Positions 7,183 to 15,507 of a stretch of DNA of 64,000 bases are shown here, one piece after another. Below the pieces are notes generated by a model. It searched no databases and had not been told where the DNA came from. It saw nothing but the letters and a program-made list of their open reading frames with translations. Source of the DNA: Pseudolysinimonas_A sp049651805 (GTDB lineage: Bacteria; Actinomycetota; Actinomycetes; Actinomycetales; Microbacteriaceae); NCBI RefSeq assembly GCF_049651805.1, contig NZ_JBASCU010000036.1, forward strand, positions 1 through 64,000. The letters are read 5' to 3'. Position 1 is the first letter of the stretch; each line of letters begins with the position of its first letter. A program made the position numbers and the translations under genes.

Positions 7183-10056
7183 TTGTCGACGACCCGCCCC
7201 GCCGCCCCGCCCGCCCGTAGCCGCACTCGTGCCGCCATCGCCATCGCAGCCGCCATCGTCGCGGCGCTGGTGATCGCGTTCTTCGTGTTCTCCGGCTTCT
7301 ACAGCGACGTGCTCTGGTTCGACCAACTCGGGTTCCTGGGGGTGCTGACCACCCGGTGGGCGTCGTTCGCGGTGATGTTCGGCATCGGCTTCGTCGCCAT
7401 GGCGTTCTTCGTGTGGTTGAGCATCGCCCTCGCCTTCCGGGCGCGCCCGGTGTACGCGAAGCTCAACTCGCAGCTCGACCGCTACCAGCAGGTCATCGAG
7501 CCGCTGCGCAAGGTCGCGATGATCGGCATCCCGCTGGTGCTCGGCCTCTTCATGGGCGTCTCGACGGCGACCCGCTGGGAGACGGTGCAGCAGTTCCTGA
7601 ACCGCACGCCGTTCGGAGAAGTCGATGCCCAGTTCGGCCTCGACATCGCGTTCTACGTGTTCGAGCTTCCGCTCTACCGCGGCGTGATCGCCTACGCGTC
7701 GGCTGTCGTGCTCATCGCCGGTCTCGCCGCGCTCGCCACCTCGTACATCTACGGCGGCATCCAGGTGACGGGCCGCGAGGTGCGCGTCACCCGCCGCGCC
7801 CGCGTGCAGCTGGCCATCACGGCCGCGATCTACATCGTGTTGCAGGGCGTGAGCATCTGGCTCGACCAGTACGCGACGCTGACCGACGAGAAGTCGATCC
7901 TCACCGGTGTCTCCTATGCCGACGACAACGCCACGATTCCCGGTCGCGCCATCATCGCGGGCATCGCGGTGCTCGTCGCTGTGTTCTTCCTGGTGACCGC
8001 CATCATCGGTCGGTGGCGGCTGCCGATCATCGGCACGGCGCTTCTCATCGTCTCCGGGCTCGTACTCGGCTCGATCTACCCGGCCATCGTCGACCGGCTA
8101 CAGGTGCAGCCGAGCCAGGGCTCGCTTGAGGCGCCCTATATCGAAGAGAACATCGCGGCGACGCGGGCGGCTTACGGCATCGACGACGTCGAGGTGCAGT
8201 CGTATTCGGCGCAGACGGATGCGGAGCCGGGTGCTCTGCGCGACGACGCCGAAACCACCGCCAACATCCGCATCCTCGACCCCGCCCAGGTGTCGCCCAC
8301 GTTCGCCCAACTCGAGCGGGTACGCCAGTACTACCGGTTCGCCGGCCACCTCGATGTCGACCGCTACGTGATCGACGACGTGACGCAAGACACCGTCATC
8401 GCGGTGCGCGAACTCAACCAGCGCGATACCGACTCGTGGTACACCAACACGCTCGTCTACACCCACGGCTACGGGGTGGTTGCTGCGTACGGCAACCAGC
8501 GGGATGCCGGCGGTGAGCCGCAGTTCCTCGAATCGGGCATCCCGTCGAGCGGAGAGCTGGGCGAATACGAGCCGCGCGTCTACTTCGGCGAGTACTCGCC
8601 GACGTACTCGATCGTCGGTGCCCCCGACGGCCAGACGCCCGACATCGAGATCGACTACCCGTCCGGCTCAGAAGACAGCGAGAGCAACGCGACGACGACG
8701 TTCACCGGCGAGGGTGGCCCCGAGCTGGACGGCATCTTCACCCGGCTGGTCTACGCCCTCAAGTTCCAGGCCGAAGAGATCCTGCTCTCGAGCCAGGTCA
8801 ACGACGGGTCGCAGATCCTCTACGACCGTGACCCGTTGACGCGGGTCAAGAAGGTCGCCCCGTATCTGACGGTCGACAGCGACGCCTACCCGGCGGTCGT
8901 CGACGGTCGCATCGTCTGGATCGTCGACGGCTACACGACGACGGCGAGCTACCCGTATTCGACTCTGCAGTCGCTGTCGGATGCGATCGTCGACACCAAC
9001 ACGCTGCCCGAACCCTTCGCGATCGACGACATCAATTACATCCGCAACTCGGTGAAGGCCACCGTCGACGCCTACGACGGCACGGTGACGCTGTATGCGT
9101 GGGATGAGCAAGATCCCATCCTCAAGACGTGGGAGGCGATCTACCCGGGAACGATCACGCCGAAGAGCGAGATGAGCGACGAGCTGCTCGCCCACGTGCG
9201 TTACCCGGCCGACCTGTTCAAGGTTCAGCGCTCGATGCTCGCGACCTATCACGTCACCGACCCGGTCGAGTTCTACAACGGAACCGACGCCTGGGCGACC
9301 CCCGACGAGCCCACCCAGGCGACCGAGGTGGCGCAGCCGCCGTACTACCTCACGATGCAGGTTCCGGGTACCGACGCCCCAGCGTTCACCCTGTATTCCA
9401 CCTACATCCCGCGCACGACGGGCGACAGCCAGAACATCCTCACCGGATATCTGGCGGTCAACTCCGACGCAGGGGAGGACTACGGCAAGCTCACGCTGCT
9501 GACTCTGCCGAAGGACGACACCGTGTCGGCCCCGGGCCAGGTGCAGGCACAGTTCAACTCCGACGATGTCGTCGCCGAGACGCTCAACATCCTGGAGCGC
9601 GGCGGCTCGACCGAGGTCATCCGCGGCAACCTGCTGACCCTGCCGGTCGGCGGCGGGCTGCTCTATGTGCAGCCGGTCTACGTGCAAGCGACGGGTGGCA
9701 CCAGCTACCCGCTGCTGCGCAAGGTGCTGGTCGCGTTCGGTGACCAGATCGCGTTCGAAGACACCCTGGATGCCGCGCTCGACGAGCTGTTCGGCGGCGA
9801 CTCCGGAGCGGATGCCGGCGACACCGACGTGCCCACGGATCCGACGGCTCCGACCGATCCGACGGAACCGACGGAACCGACGGAGCCCGACGGCAACCTG
9901 ACCGAACTGCAGCAGGCGCTCGCGGACTACCAGACCGCTCTCGCCGCACGCGAAGCCGCGTACGCCGACAACGACCTCGTTGCTGCGGCGCAGGCCGACC
10001 AGGACATGCAGGACGCCATCGAACGAGCCATCGCCGCAGTCGACGCAGCGCAGTAA
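7183..10056 (+). CDS. UPF0182 family multi-pass membrane protein
   Basis: About 957 residues, the usual size for UPF0182 (Rv3193c-like). The N-terminal third has about seven hydrophobic segments (for example AAIAIAAAIVAALVIAFFVF) with the family motif FYSDVLWFDQLGF just after the first; the remainder is a large exported domain containing YGEYSP-like and YPSGSED segments. The C-terminal tail has Thr-Pro-Glu/Asp repeats (9835-9888) followed by a predicted helical stretch. Function is unknown. TTG at 7183 is preferred since AAGGAG lies 6 bases before it; a TTG at 7159 in the same frame lacks a ribosome site. It is the last gene of the conserved neighbourhood. Confidence 0.85.
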   Translation: MSTTRPAAPPARSRTRAAIAIAAAIVAALVIAFFVFSGFYSDVLWFDQLGFLGVLTTRWASFAVMFGIGFVAMAFFVWLSIALAFRARPVYAKLNSQLDRYQQVIEPLRKVAMIGIPLVLGLFMGVSTATRWETVQQFLNRTPFGEVDAQFGLDIAFYVFELPLYRGVIAYASAVVLIAGLAALATSYIYGGIQVTGREVRVTRRARVQLAITAAIYIVLQGVSIWLDQYATLTDEKSILTGVSYADDNATIPGRAIIAGIAVLVAVFFLVTAIIGRWRLPIIGTALLIVSGLVLGSIYPAIVDRLQVQPSQGSLEAPYIEENIAATRAAYGIDDVEVQSYSAQTDAEPGALRDDAETTANIRILDPAQVSPTFAQLERVRQYYRFAGHLDVDRYVIDDVTQDTVIAVRELNQRDTDSWYTNTLVYTHGYGVVAAYGNQRDAGGEPQFLESGIPSSGELGEYEPRVYFGEYSPTYSIVGAPDGQTPDIEIDYPSGSEDSESNATTTFTGEGGPELDGIFTRLVYALKFQAEEILLSSQVNDGSQILYDRDPLTRVKKVAPYLTVDSDAYPAVVDGRIVWIVDGYTTTASYPYSTLQSLSDAIVDTNTLPEPFAIDDINYIRNSVKATVDAYDGTVTLYAWDEQDPILKTWEAIYPGTITPKSEMSDELLAHVRYPADLFKVQRSMLATYHVTDPVEFYNGTDAWATPDEPTQATEVAQPPYYLTMQVPGTDAPAFTLYSTYIPRTTGDSQNILTGYLAVNSDAGEDYGKLTLLTLPKDDTVSAPGQVQAQFNSDDVVAETLNILERGGSTEVIRGNLLTLPVGGGLLYVQPVYVQATGGTSYPLLRKVLVAFGDQIAFEDTLDAALDELFGGDSGADAGDTDVPTDPTAPTDPTEPTEPTEPDGNLTELQQALADYQTALAAREAAYADNDLVAAAQADQDMQDAIERAIAAVDAAQ

Positions 10057-10066
10057 CCCTCATTCG

Positions 10067-10111
10067 GTGGTTGAGTAGCGCGCCGCGAAGCGGCGCGCGT
10101 GTCGAAACCAC
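10067..10111. repeat. REP-like palindromic intergenic repeat, family 1, copy 1
   Basis: A 45-base imperfect palindrome between the UPF0182 gene and the initiator tRNA. Outer arms GTGGTT and AACCAC flank GAGTAGCG.. and ..GTGTCGA, with a GC-rich inner hairpin CGCGCCGCGAAGCGGCGCGCG. A shorter relative with the same order (GGTTGAGTAG, inner hairpin, TCGAGACC) is at 40154-40188. Such elements are familiar from Microbacteriaceae intergenic regions; whether it acts as a terminator for the upstream gene is unknown. Confidence 0.75.
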
Positions 10112-10144
10112 ACCCGCCACGCGTGCTAAGCTCGATCCTTGTGA

Positions 10145-10218
10145 CGCGGGGTGGAGCAGTTCGGTAGCTCGCTGGGCTCATAACCCAGAGGTCGCAGGTT
10201 CAAATCCTGTCCCCGCAA
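10145..10218 (+). tRNA. Initiator tRNA-Met (CAT)
   Basis: A 74-base cloverleaf without an encoded CCA. The anticodon loop CTCATAA sits on a stem CTGGG/CCCAG with the three consecutive G-C pairs of initiator tRNA. The first base C faces A at position 72, the unpaired C1-A72 that marks formylatable initiator tRNA. T-loop GGTTCAAATCC is present. A rho-independent hairpin follows 5 bases downstream. Confidence 0.95.
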
Positions 10219-10223
10219 CAAAA

Positions 10224-10255
10224 CGAAGGCCCTCGTCGAAAGACGGGGGCCTTCG
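10224..10255 (+). terminator. Terminator hairpin after initiator tRNA
   Basis: Stem CGAAGGCCC.CGTC paired with GACG.GGGCCTTCG around a GAAA loop, just after the tRNA. There is no long T-tract, as is common in high-GC actinobacteria. It lies between the tRNA and the convergent AraC gene. Confidence 0.7.
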
Positions 10256-10270
10256 GCATTGGGATCCGGC

Positions 10271-11179
10271 TCATAAGCTCCCCGCGCGCACGCGGTACTC
10301 GCGCGGAAGCATCCCGAACTCGCGATGGAACGCGCGAGTGAACGTCGTCGCGTCGGCGAACCCGCATCGGGCGGCGACCTGCGTCACGGTGCCGACGTCA
10401 GATCCCGCCAGCATCCCCGCTGCACGGTGCAACCGGAGCCGACGCAGGTGCTCGCCCGGCGTCTCGTCGAACGGCTCGAAGAGTTCGTACAGCAGTCGCC
10501 GCGAGATGTAGTGCGCCTCGGCGATGTGGGCGACATCCAGCTCGGTGTCGTGCAGGTTGCCGCGCATGAACGAGCGCACCGTCGCCAGCATCCCGCGCCG
10601 GGTAGACGGCAGCACCCGCGCACCGGTCACCGACGCTCTAATCATCGTTCCGGCGAGGTCGCGCATGGTCTCGCCGATGACTGCGTCGCCCCGCCCCCGC
10701 GACTCGGTGAGTGTCGCGAACAACACGTCGGCGGCATCCGGAGCCGCGACCAGCAGCCGGGCGCACGATGCCTCGACTAGGTCGACCGGGATGCCGAGTG
10801 CGCGTTTCGACACCTGCACGAGCAGCTGCCGCTGCCCGGGTGCCGAGTAGTCGAGCTGGTAGGCGCGATCGGTCGCGTAGGTCGTGACGGATCCCGCGGT
10901 GACCCGGGCCTCGTGACCGTCCTGCCGCACGATGCCGGGTGCGCCGAGCTGGAAGGTGAGATGGATGTCGTCGCTGTTCGCGTGGGCGGCTTGGCGGGCC
11001 GTGCGGTCGACCGCGAGGCCGTCGGTGGTGACGTGAGAGACCATGAGCGTCTCGTCGAAGCGCTCGAACTCGATGCGCCCGTGGAAGTCGGGCTCGATCG
11101 CGACGCAGTTCAGCGGAACGAAGGCGTCGCTCGTGACGTGCTCCCACTGGTCGGCGCTCAGGGCCTCCACGACCTGCAT
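10271..11179 (-). CDS. AraC family transcriptional regulator
   Basis: A 302-residue regulator. The N-terminal two thirds resemble the AraC-binding-like domain of FeaR/NphR-type activators, and the C-terminal 100 residues hold the two helix-turn-helix units, the second being VTQVAARCGFADATTFTRAFHREFGMLPREYR. Start MQVVEALS at 11179 is chosen; an in-frame start 27 bases upstream is possible. It is divergent from the aldehyde dehydrogenase gene with a 98-base spacer and is probably its regulator, with an aldehyde or its precursor as inducer (inference). FeaR itself controls an amine oxidase and aldehyde dehydrogenase, which fits this pairing. Confidence 0.88.
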   Translation of the reverse strand: MQVVEALSADQWEHVTSDAFVPLNCVAIEPDFHGRIEFERFDETLMVSHVTTDGLAVDRTARQAAHANSDDIHLTFQLGAPGIVRQDGHEARVTAGSVTTYATDRAYQLDYSAPGQRQLLVQVSKRALGIPVDLVEASCARLLVAAPDAADVLFATLTESRGRGDAVIGETMRDLAGTMIRASVTGARVLPSTRRGMLATVRSFMRGNLHDTELDVAHIAEAHYISRRLLYELFEPFDETPGEHLRRLRLHRAAGMLAGSDVGTVTQVAARCGFADATTFTRAFHREFGMLPREYRVRAGSL

Positions 11180-11277
11180 GCGAACACGATAGCCCCGGCT
11201 GTGCACAAAACGCCGAGTGCCGGTGAAGGCCCCCGGCGTACCGTCGAAGAGTCCCGTCGAGACGAAGGAGTCAGACC

Positions 11278-12777
11278 ATGACCATGACCGACAACACCGC
11301 GACCGCGGTCAGCACCCCCCTCTACATCGGCGGCGAGGCCCGCTCGACCGCCGAGACCCTCGCGATCGCCGACCCCGGCAAGCCCGGTGTGATCGTCGGC
11401 CACGCGGCATCCGCATCCACGCAGGATGTCGCCGACGCGGTCGCCGCCGCGAAGGCCGCCTACCCCGCCTGGTCGGCCCTCACCCCGCAGCAGCGAGCCG
11501 CGCAGATGGCCGCCGCGATCGAGGGGGTCGCCGCGTTCCGCGACGAGGATGCCGCCATCCTGTCGCAAGAGAACGGCAAGGTGCGCTTCGAGGCGTGGGT
11601 GGATGCCCTCGTCTTCGAGATCCGCTGGGGTCTCGCCCTGTCGCTCGCCGACGAGGTCGAGACGAGCAAGGTGCTCGAGCCGATCCCGGGCGCGATCCCG
11701 ACCCGCACGACGGTCGCCTACCAGGCGCTCGGCGTCGTCACGGTGATCGTGCCGTTCAACTGGCCCATCGCGATCCTCGGCGCATCGGTGCCGCACGCCC
11801 TGCTCGCCGGCAACGCGGTGATCGTGAAGCCCCCGCTGACGGCGCCCCTGGCGACCGCGCGGTTCATCCAGCGCATCGCCGAGAAGCTGCCCCCGGGCGT
11901 GCTGAACGTCGTCACCGGCGTCGACGCGAACATGGCGGGCCTCATCCAGAACGACGACGTCGCGAAGGTGTGCTTCACCGGAAGCGTCGGCGGCGGCAAG
12001 CGCATGATGGAGATGGCGTCGAAGTCGCTCACCCGCGTCACCCTCGAGCTCGGCGGAAACGACGCGGCGGTGATCCTCGAGGACGCGATCATCGACGACA
12101 CCCACCTCGACCGGCTGTTCGCGGCGATCTACGACACCACGGGTCAGATCTGCATGAACGCGAAGCGCGTCTACGTGCACCGCACACGACTCGACGAGGT
12201 CGTGAACGGTCTGGCCGCGCGGCTCGAGAAGGCGAAGCTCGGCTACGGCCTCGACGAGGGCACCACGATGGGGCCGCTGCACTCGCCCGTGCAGAAGGCG
12301 TTCGTCGACGAGCTCATCGAAGAGGCGAAGGCCTCGGGAGCCGACGTGCGTGAGTTCGGCGAGCTGCCGGGCGGCGACCTCAAGGGCGGAAACTTCGTGC
12401 GCCCGGCGATCGTCGTCGACCCCGACCCGAACCTGCGCGTCGTGACGTTCGAGCAATTCGGCCCCGTCATCCCGGTGCTGCCGTTCGACACCGAAGAGCA
12501 GGCCGTGACGATGGCGAACGACACCTGGGGCGGCCTGTGCGGCTCGGTGTGGACGGCATCCGCCGACACCGCGAACCGCGTCGGGTCGCAGCTGGTGTGC
12601 GGCTACGTCTGGGTCAACGACCACGGCGCGGCCCGGCTCGACCTGCGGGCGCCGTTCGGCGGCATGAAGCAGTCGGGCTTCGGGCGTGAGCAGGGCATCG
12701 AGGGGGTGCGGGCCTTCCAGGACTCGCACTCGATCTCACACCTCGACCCCGAGGTTCTCGCCTCGATGCACCACTAG
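11278..12777 (+). CDS. NAD(P)-dependent aldehyde dehydrogenase
   Basis: A 499-residue member of the aldehyde dehydrogenase superfamily, oxidising an aldehyde to the acid. Visible features: NAD-binding region VIVPFNWP and GNAVIVKPP, FTGSVGGGK glycine motif, general base Glu about 257 in LELGGND, catalytic Cys292 in GQICMN, and C-terminal FGGMKQSGFGRE. The substrate cannot be read from sequence. The start has AAGGAG 7 bases upstream; a second ATG follows two codons later. It is divergent from the AraC regulator, and downstream lies the convergent toxin-antitoxin pair with only four bases overlapping. Confidence 0.93.
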   Translation: MTMTDNTATAVSTPLYIGGEARSTAETLAIADPGKPGVIVGHAASASTQDVADAVAAAKAAYPAWSALTPQQRAAQMAAAIEGVAAFRDEDAAILSQENGKVRFEAWVDALVFEIRWGLALSLADEVETSKVLEPIPGAIPTRTTVAYQALGVVTVIVPFNWPIAILGASVPHALLAGNAVIVKPPLTAPLATARFIQRIAEKLPPGVLNVVTGVDANMAGLIQNDDVAKVCFTGSVGGGKRMMEMASKSLTRVTLELGGNDAAVILEDAIIDDTHLDRLFAAIYDTTGQICMNAKRVYVHRTRLDEVVNGLAARLEKAKLGYGLDEGTTMGPLHSPVQKAFVDELIEEAKASGADVREFGELPGGDLKGGNFVRPAIVVDPDPNLRVVTFEQFGPVIPVLPFDTEEQAVTMANDTWGGLCGSVWTASADTANRVGSQLVCGYVWVNDHGAARLDLRAPFGGMKQSGFGREQGIEGVRAFQDSHSISHLDPEVLASMHH

Positions 12778-13055
12778 CGAGGGCGATAGATGTCGGCGCG
12801 GTGGTCGACGTGGATCACGACGACCACCAGCCGGTCATCGACGATCTCGTAGATGATCCGGTACGGTCCGCGGCGGGTGCTCCACAGGCCCGCGAGGTCG
12901 CGTTGCAGTGGCTTGCCGACCCGCCGCGGGTTGCGGGCGAGGTCGCCGTAGAGGAACTCGATGATCGCCGGCACGATCCGCGGCGGCACGCGCCGCAGAT
13001 CACGCCGGGCGGTACCAGCGAGTTCGACCTCGTACGAGTCTTGGGGGCCCGCCAC
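12774..13055 (-). CDS. RelE/ParE family toxin
   Basis: A 93-residue protein of the RelE/ParE toxin fold. It has the family pattern of an N-terminal helix pair (ARRDLRRVPPRIVPAIIEFL), the segment NPRRVGKPLQRDLAGLWSTRRGPYRIIYEI, and C-terminal HVDHRADIYR, with the basic and aromatic residues expected of an mRNA-cleaving RelE. The GTG start immediately follows the antitoxin stop (TGAGTG), so the pair is translationally coupled in antitoxin-toxin order. The 3' end overlaps the aldehyde dehydrogenase end by four bases. Confidence 0.9.
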   Translation of the reverse strand: MAGPQDSYEVELAGTARRDLRRVPPRIVPAIIEFLYGDLARNPRRVGKPLQRDLAGLWSTRRGPYRIIYEIVDDRLVVVVIHVDHRADIYRPR

Positions 13056-13349
13056 TCACGACGCCGACCGTCGCGGCACCCCGAACTCCGACCGGATCTC
13101 TTCTTCACCCACGGTGGAGCCTTCGGCGAGTTCGCGTCGCGCCTCCGCGATGTCTTCGAGAATCCCGGGTCGCGAGAGCCAGAACAGAGTCTCTTGCAGC
13201 GACTCCCACTCGTCGGCGCCCACGAGCACGGCCGCAGGTGTGCCGTTCTTCGTGATCGTCACCTGCTCGTGAGTGAGTGACACCGAGTCGACGAACTCGT
13301 TGAGCCGGTCCTTGACCTTGGAAATCGGCAGGGTCTGCATGCGATCCAT
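13056..13349 (-). CDS. Phd/YefM family antitoxin
   Basis: A 97-residue antitoxin. The N-terminal DNA-binding Phd/YefM fold shows ISKVKDRLNEFVDSV and VTITKNGTPAAVLVGADEWESL; the C-terminal acidic tail would wrap the toxin. The start is at 13349 or, three codons in, at 13340. A palindrome TAGGCC-N8-GGCCTA directly upstream is a likely autoregulatory operator. The antitoxin is expected to neutralise and co-repress with the downstream RelE toxin. Confidence 0.9.
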   Translation of the reverse strand: MDRMQTLPISKVKDRLNEFVDSVSLTHEQVTITKNGTPAAVLVGADEWESLQETLFWLSRPGILEDIAEARRELAEGSTVGEEEIRSEFGVPRRSAS

Positions 13350-13351
13350 TG

Positions 13352-13371
13352 TAGGCCTGAATTACGGCCTA
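13352..13371. promoter_or_regulatory. Putative operator of the toxin-antitoxin pair
   Basis: Inverted repeat TAGGCC-N8-GGCCTA lying 2 bases upstream of the antitoxin start; its outer edge overlaps the TctA stop codon. Phd/YefM antitoxins bind such palindromes at their own promoter. Assignment is from position and symmetry only. Confidence 0.5.
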
Positions 13372-14925
13372 TTGCGGGTTGGAGTTCTGGTCGACCGCGG
13401 GCGCCGCCGCCAGTTCCTCCGCCATCTTCTGCTCGAACCGCTTCTGGCGGCGACGCAACCACAGCCCGACGCCGATCAGCACGGCCATGACCGCGTACGC
13501 GGTCGCGGCGAACGGATGCGTCACCAGCGTCGTCAGGTCGCCCTGGCTCAACTGCAGCGCCAGTCGCATCCGCTGCTCTGCCATCGGCCCGAGGATCATG
13601 CCGATCACGAGCGGCGCGATGGGGTAGCCGTAGCGCCGCATGAAGTAGCCGATGAGGCCGATCACGATGAGGATCAGAATGTCGAGCACCGCGAAGTTGA
13701 GCGCGTACGCGCCGAACGCGGCGAACGTCAGGATGCCGGCGTAGAGGTAGGGCCGCGGGATCTGCAGCAGCTTCACCCAGATGCCGACGAGTGGCAGGTT
13801 GAGCACGAGCAGCAGCACGTTGCCGATGTAGAGGCTCGCGATGAGCGCCCACACCAGCGCGGGCTGGTTGGTGAACAGCTGCGGGCCGGGCTGGATGCCG
13901 TACGACTGGAACGCCGACAGGATGATCGCCGCGGTCGCGGTCGTGGGCAGGCCGAGGGTGAGCAGCGGCACGAGCACACCGGCGGCGGCGGCGTTGTTCG
14001 CCGACTCCGGGCCGGCGACGCCTTCGATCGCGCCGCGGCCGAACTCGTGCTTGTGCTTGCTGAGCTTCTTCTCCGTCGCGTACGACAGGAAGGTGGCGAC
14101 ATCCGCCCCGCCCGCGGGGATCGTTCCGATCGGGAAGCCGATCGCGGTGCCGCGCAGCCACGGCTTCCACGAGCGGCGGAAGTCGTTTTTCGTCATCCAC
14201 GAACGCCAGCCCTTGCTGAGCGGAATGAGGTCGATCTTGCCGCGACGCAACATCGAGGCCACGTAGATGGTCTCGCCGACGGCGAAGAGGCCGACCGCCA
14301 CCAGTACGACATCGACGCCGTCGGCAAGTTGAGGAATCCCGAGGGTGTAGCGCTGTTGCCCCGACAGCCGGTCGGTGCCCATCAGGCCGATGAACAGCCC
14401 GACGCCGAGCGACACCATGCCGCGCCACACCGAGTTGCCCAGCAGCGCGCCGACGGTGATGAAGGCGATCACGATGAGGGCGACGTAGTCGGCGGGACCG
14501 AGTTGCACGGCCAGAGCTGCGAGGGTCGGGGCGAGCAGCGTGAGCCCGAGGGTCGCGATCGTGCCGGCGACGAAGGAGCCGATGGCGGCGGTCGCCAGTG
14601 CCGCGGCACCGCGTCCGAGTTTCGCCATCTTGTGGCCCTCGATCGCCGTCACGATCGTCGCCGACTCGCCGGGCGTATTCAGCAGGATGCTGGTCGTCGA
14701 CCCGCCGTACATCGCGCCGTAGTAGATACCCGCGAAGGTGATGATCGCCGCCGACGGATCGAGTGTCATCGTGAGCGGCAACAGCAGCGCGACCGTCATC
14801 GCCGGGCCGATGCCCGGCAGCACGCCGACGGCGGTTCCGATGAGCACGCCGAGGAAGGCGAAGATGAGGTACTCGGGGCGCAACGCCGTCGCGAAACCCT
14901 CGAGCAGCAGGTTGAAGTTGTCCAT
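13369..14925 (-). CDS. tctA: Tripartite tricarboxylate transporter permease TctA
   Basis: A 518-residue membrane protein with about a dozen hydrophobic segments, the large permease of the TctCBA secondary transporter. Typical features are the N-terminal GVLIGTAVGVLPGIGPAMTVALLLP, a GIYYGAMYGGSTTSILLNTPGE segment, and a second related GLPTTATAAIILSAFQSYG half. It takes up a carboxylate delivered by TctC. The stop abuts the antitoxin operator. The 9-base gap to the upstream tctB suggests a single transcript tctC-tctB-tctA. Confidence 0.93.
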   Translation of the reverse strand: MDNFNLLLEGFATALRPEYLIFAFLGVLIGTAVGVLPGIGPAMTVALLLPLTMTLDPSAAIITFAGIYYGAMYGGSTTSILLNTPGESATIVTAIEGHKMAKLGRGAAALATAAIGSFVAGTIATLGLTLLAPTLAALAVQLGPADYVALIVIAFITVGALLGNSVWRGMVSLGVGLFIGLMGTDRLSGQQRYTLGIPQLADGVDVVLVAVGLFAVGETIYVASMLRRGKIDLIPLSKGWRSWMTKNDFRRSWKPWLRGTAIGFPIGTIPAGGADVATFLSYATEKKLSKHKHEFGRGAIEGVAGPESANNAAAAGVLVPLLTLGLPTTATAAIILSAFQSYGIQPGPQLFTNQPALVWALIASLYIGNVLLLVLNLPLVGIWVKLLQIPRPYLYAGILTFAAFGAYALNFAVLDILILIVIGLIGYFMRRYGYPIAPLVIGMILGPMAEQRMRLALQLSQGDLTTLVTHPFAATAYAVMAVLIGVGLWLRRRQKRFEQKMAEELAAAPAVDQNSNPQ

Positions 14926-14934
14926 GATCCTGGC

Positions 14935-15507
14935 CTAGAAGAGGGGGCCGAGCCACGCGAGCGCGGGGCCGAGGGGAAGGGAGAGGCCAAGCATCAGGCC
15001 GAAGACGATCTGCACCGTGAGGCCCATGCCGAGCCCGACGAGCAGAGCCACCCACCAGCGCTTCGCGCCGAGCGACCAGGCCGCCCCGCCGAACAGGAGG
15101 GCTGCGGCGAACGCCCAGCCGATGAACTCGATGAGCAGCAGGTGCGCGACGAGCAAGCCGACGAGTTTCGCGATCGTCAGCCAGTCCGGCTTGTGCGTGA
15201 GGTCGGCATCCTCCGACTCGTCAGGGGTGCCGAGGCGTCCGCGGAACACGCCGATGAGCACGGCGACACCGGCGATCATCAGGATGATGGCGACCAGAGT
15301 CGGGAAGACCGTGGGTCCGACGCGATTCGACTCCGGAACCCGGATGCCGAAGCTGCCGACGAGGGCGAAGATGCCGAGGCCGATGGTGAGCGCGGCGAAG
15401 ATGATTTCGCCCAGGGGCGCCCGTAGCCCGGGCGCCCGAAGGCCGGGCGCCCGAAGGCCGGGCGTCTGCGGACGCCCAGCCTCCGGGGTGGTGACCTGGT
15501 CGGACAT
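14935..15507 (-). CDS. tctB: Tripartite tricarboxylate transporter small subunit TctB
   Basis: A 190-residue protein with four hydrophobic segments, as expected for the small TctB subunit. The N-terminal cytoplasmic tail contains a tandem Gly-Leu-Arg-Ala-Pro repeat (residues about 16-32) encoded by a 15-base DNA repeat, which is not a family feature. ATG overlaps the tctC stop by one base (TGATG), so translation is likely coupled. Confidence 0.88.
   Translation of the reverse strand: MSDQVTTPEAGRPQTPGLRAPGLRAPGLRAPLGEIIFAALTIGLGIFALVGSFGIRVPESNRVGPTVFPTLVAIILMIAGVAVLIGVFRGRLGTPDESEDADLTHKPDWLTIAKLVGLLVAHLLLIEFIGWAFAAALLFGGAAWSLGAKRWWVALLVGLGMGLTVQIVFGLMLGLSLPLGPALAWLGPLF
15416..15460. repeat. 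15-base tandem repeat inside tctB
   Basis: Three adjacent 15-base units, the last two identical and the first differing at a few bases, encode the Gly-Leu-Arg-Ala-Pro repeats of TctB. A further degenerate unit follows. An in-frame unit length means copy-number change would lengthen or shorten the tail without a frameshift. Confidence 0.85.

Noticed and set aside
9835..9888. Tandem repeat coding Thr-Asp/Glu-Pro at the UPF0182 C-terminus as a mobile or variable element
   Set aside because: A short degenerate acidic/proline tail is common in this family and is mentioned with the gene; DNA units are too few and diverged to list separately.
10120..10144. Possible promoter of the initiator tRNA (TAAGCT near 10127)
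   Set aside because: The -10-like box lacks a convincing -35 at the right distance, so it was not listed.
11158..12729. A 523-residue frame antisense to the aldehyde dehydrogenase
   Set aside because: Same reason: low-complexity translation, with the intact dehydrogenase on the other strand.
13273..15426. A 717-residue open frame on the plus strand opposite tctA and tctB
   Set aside because: Its translation is a low-complexity mix of Arg, Gly, Asp and His typical of antisense frames in high-G+C genes; the opposite strand encodes clear TctA and TctB.
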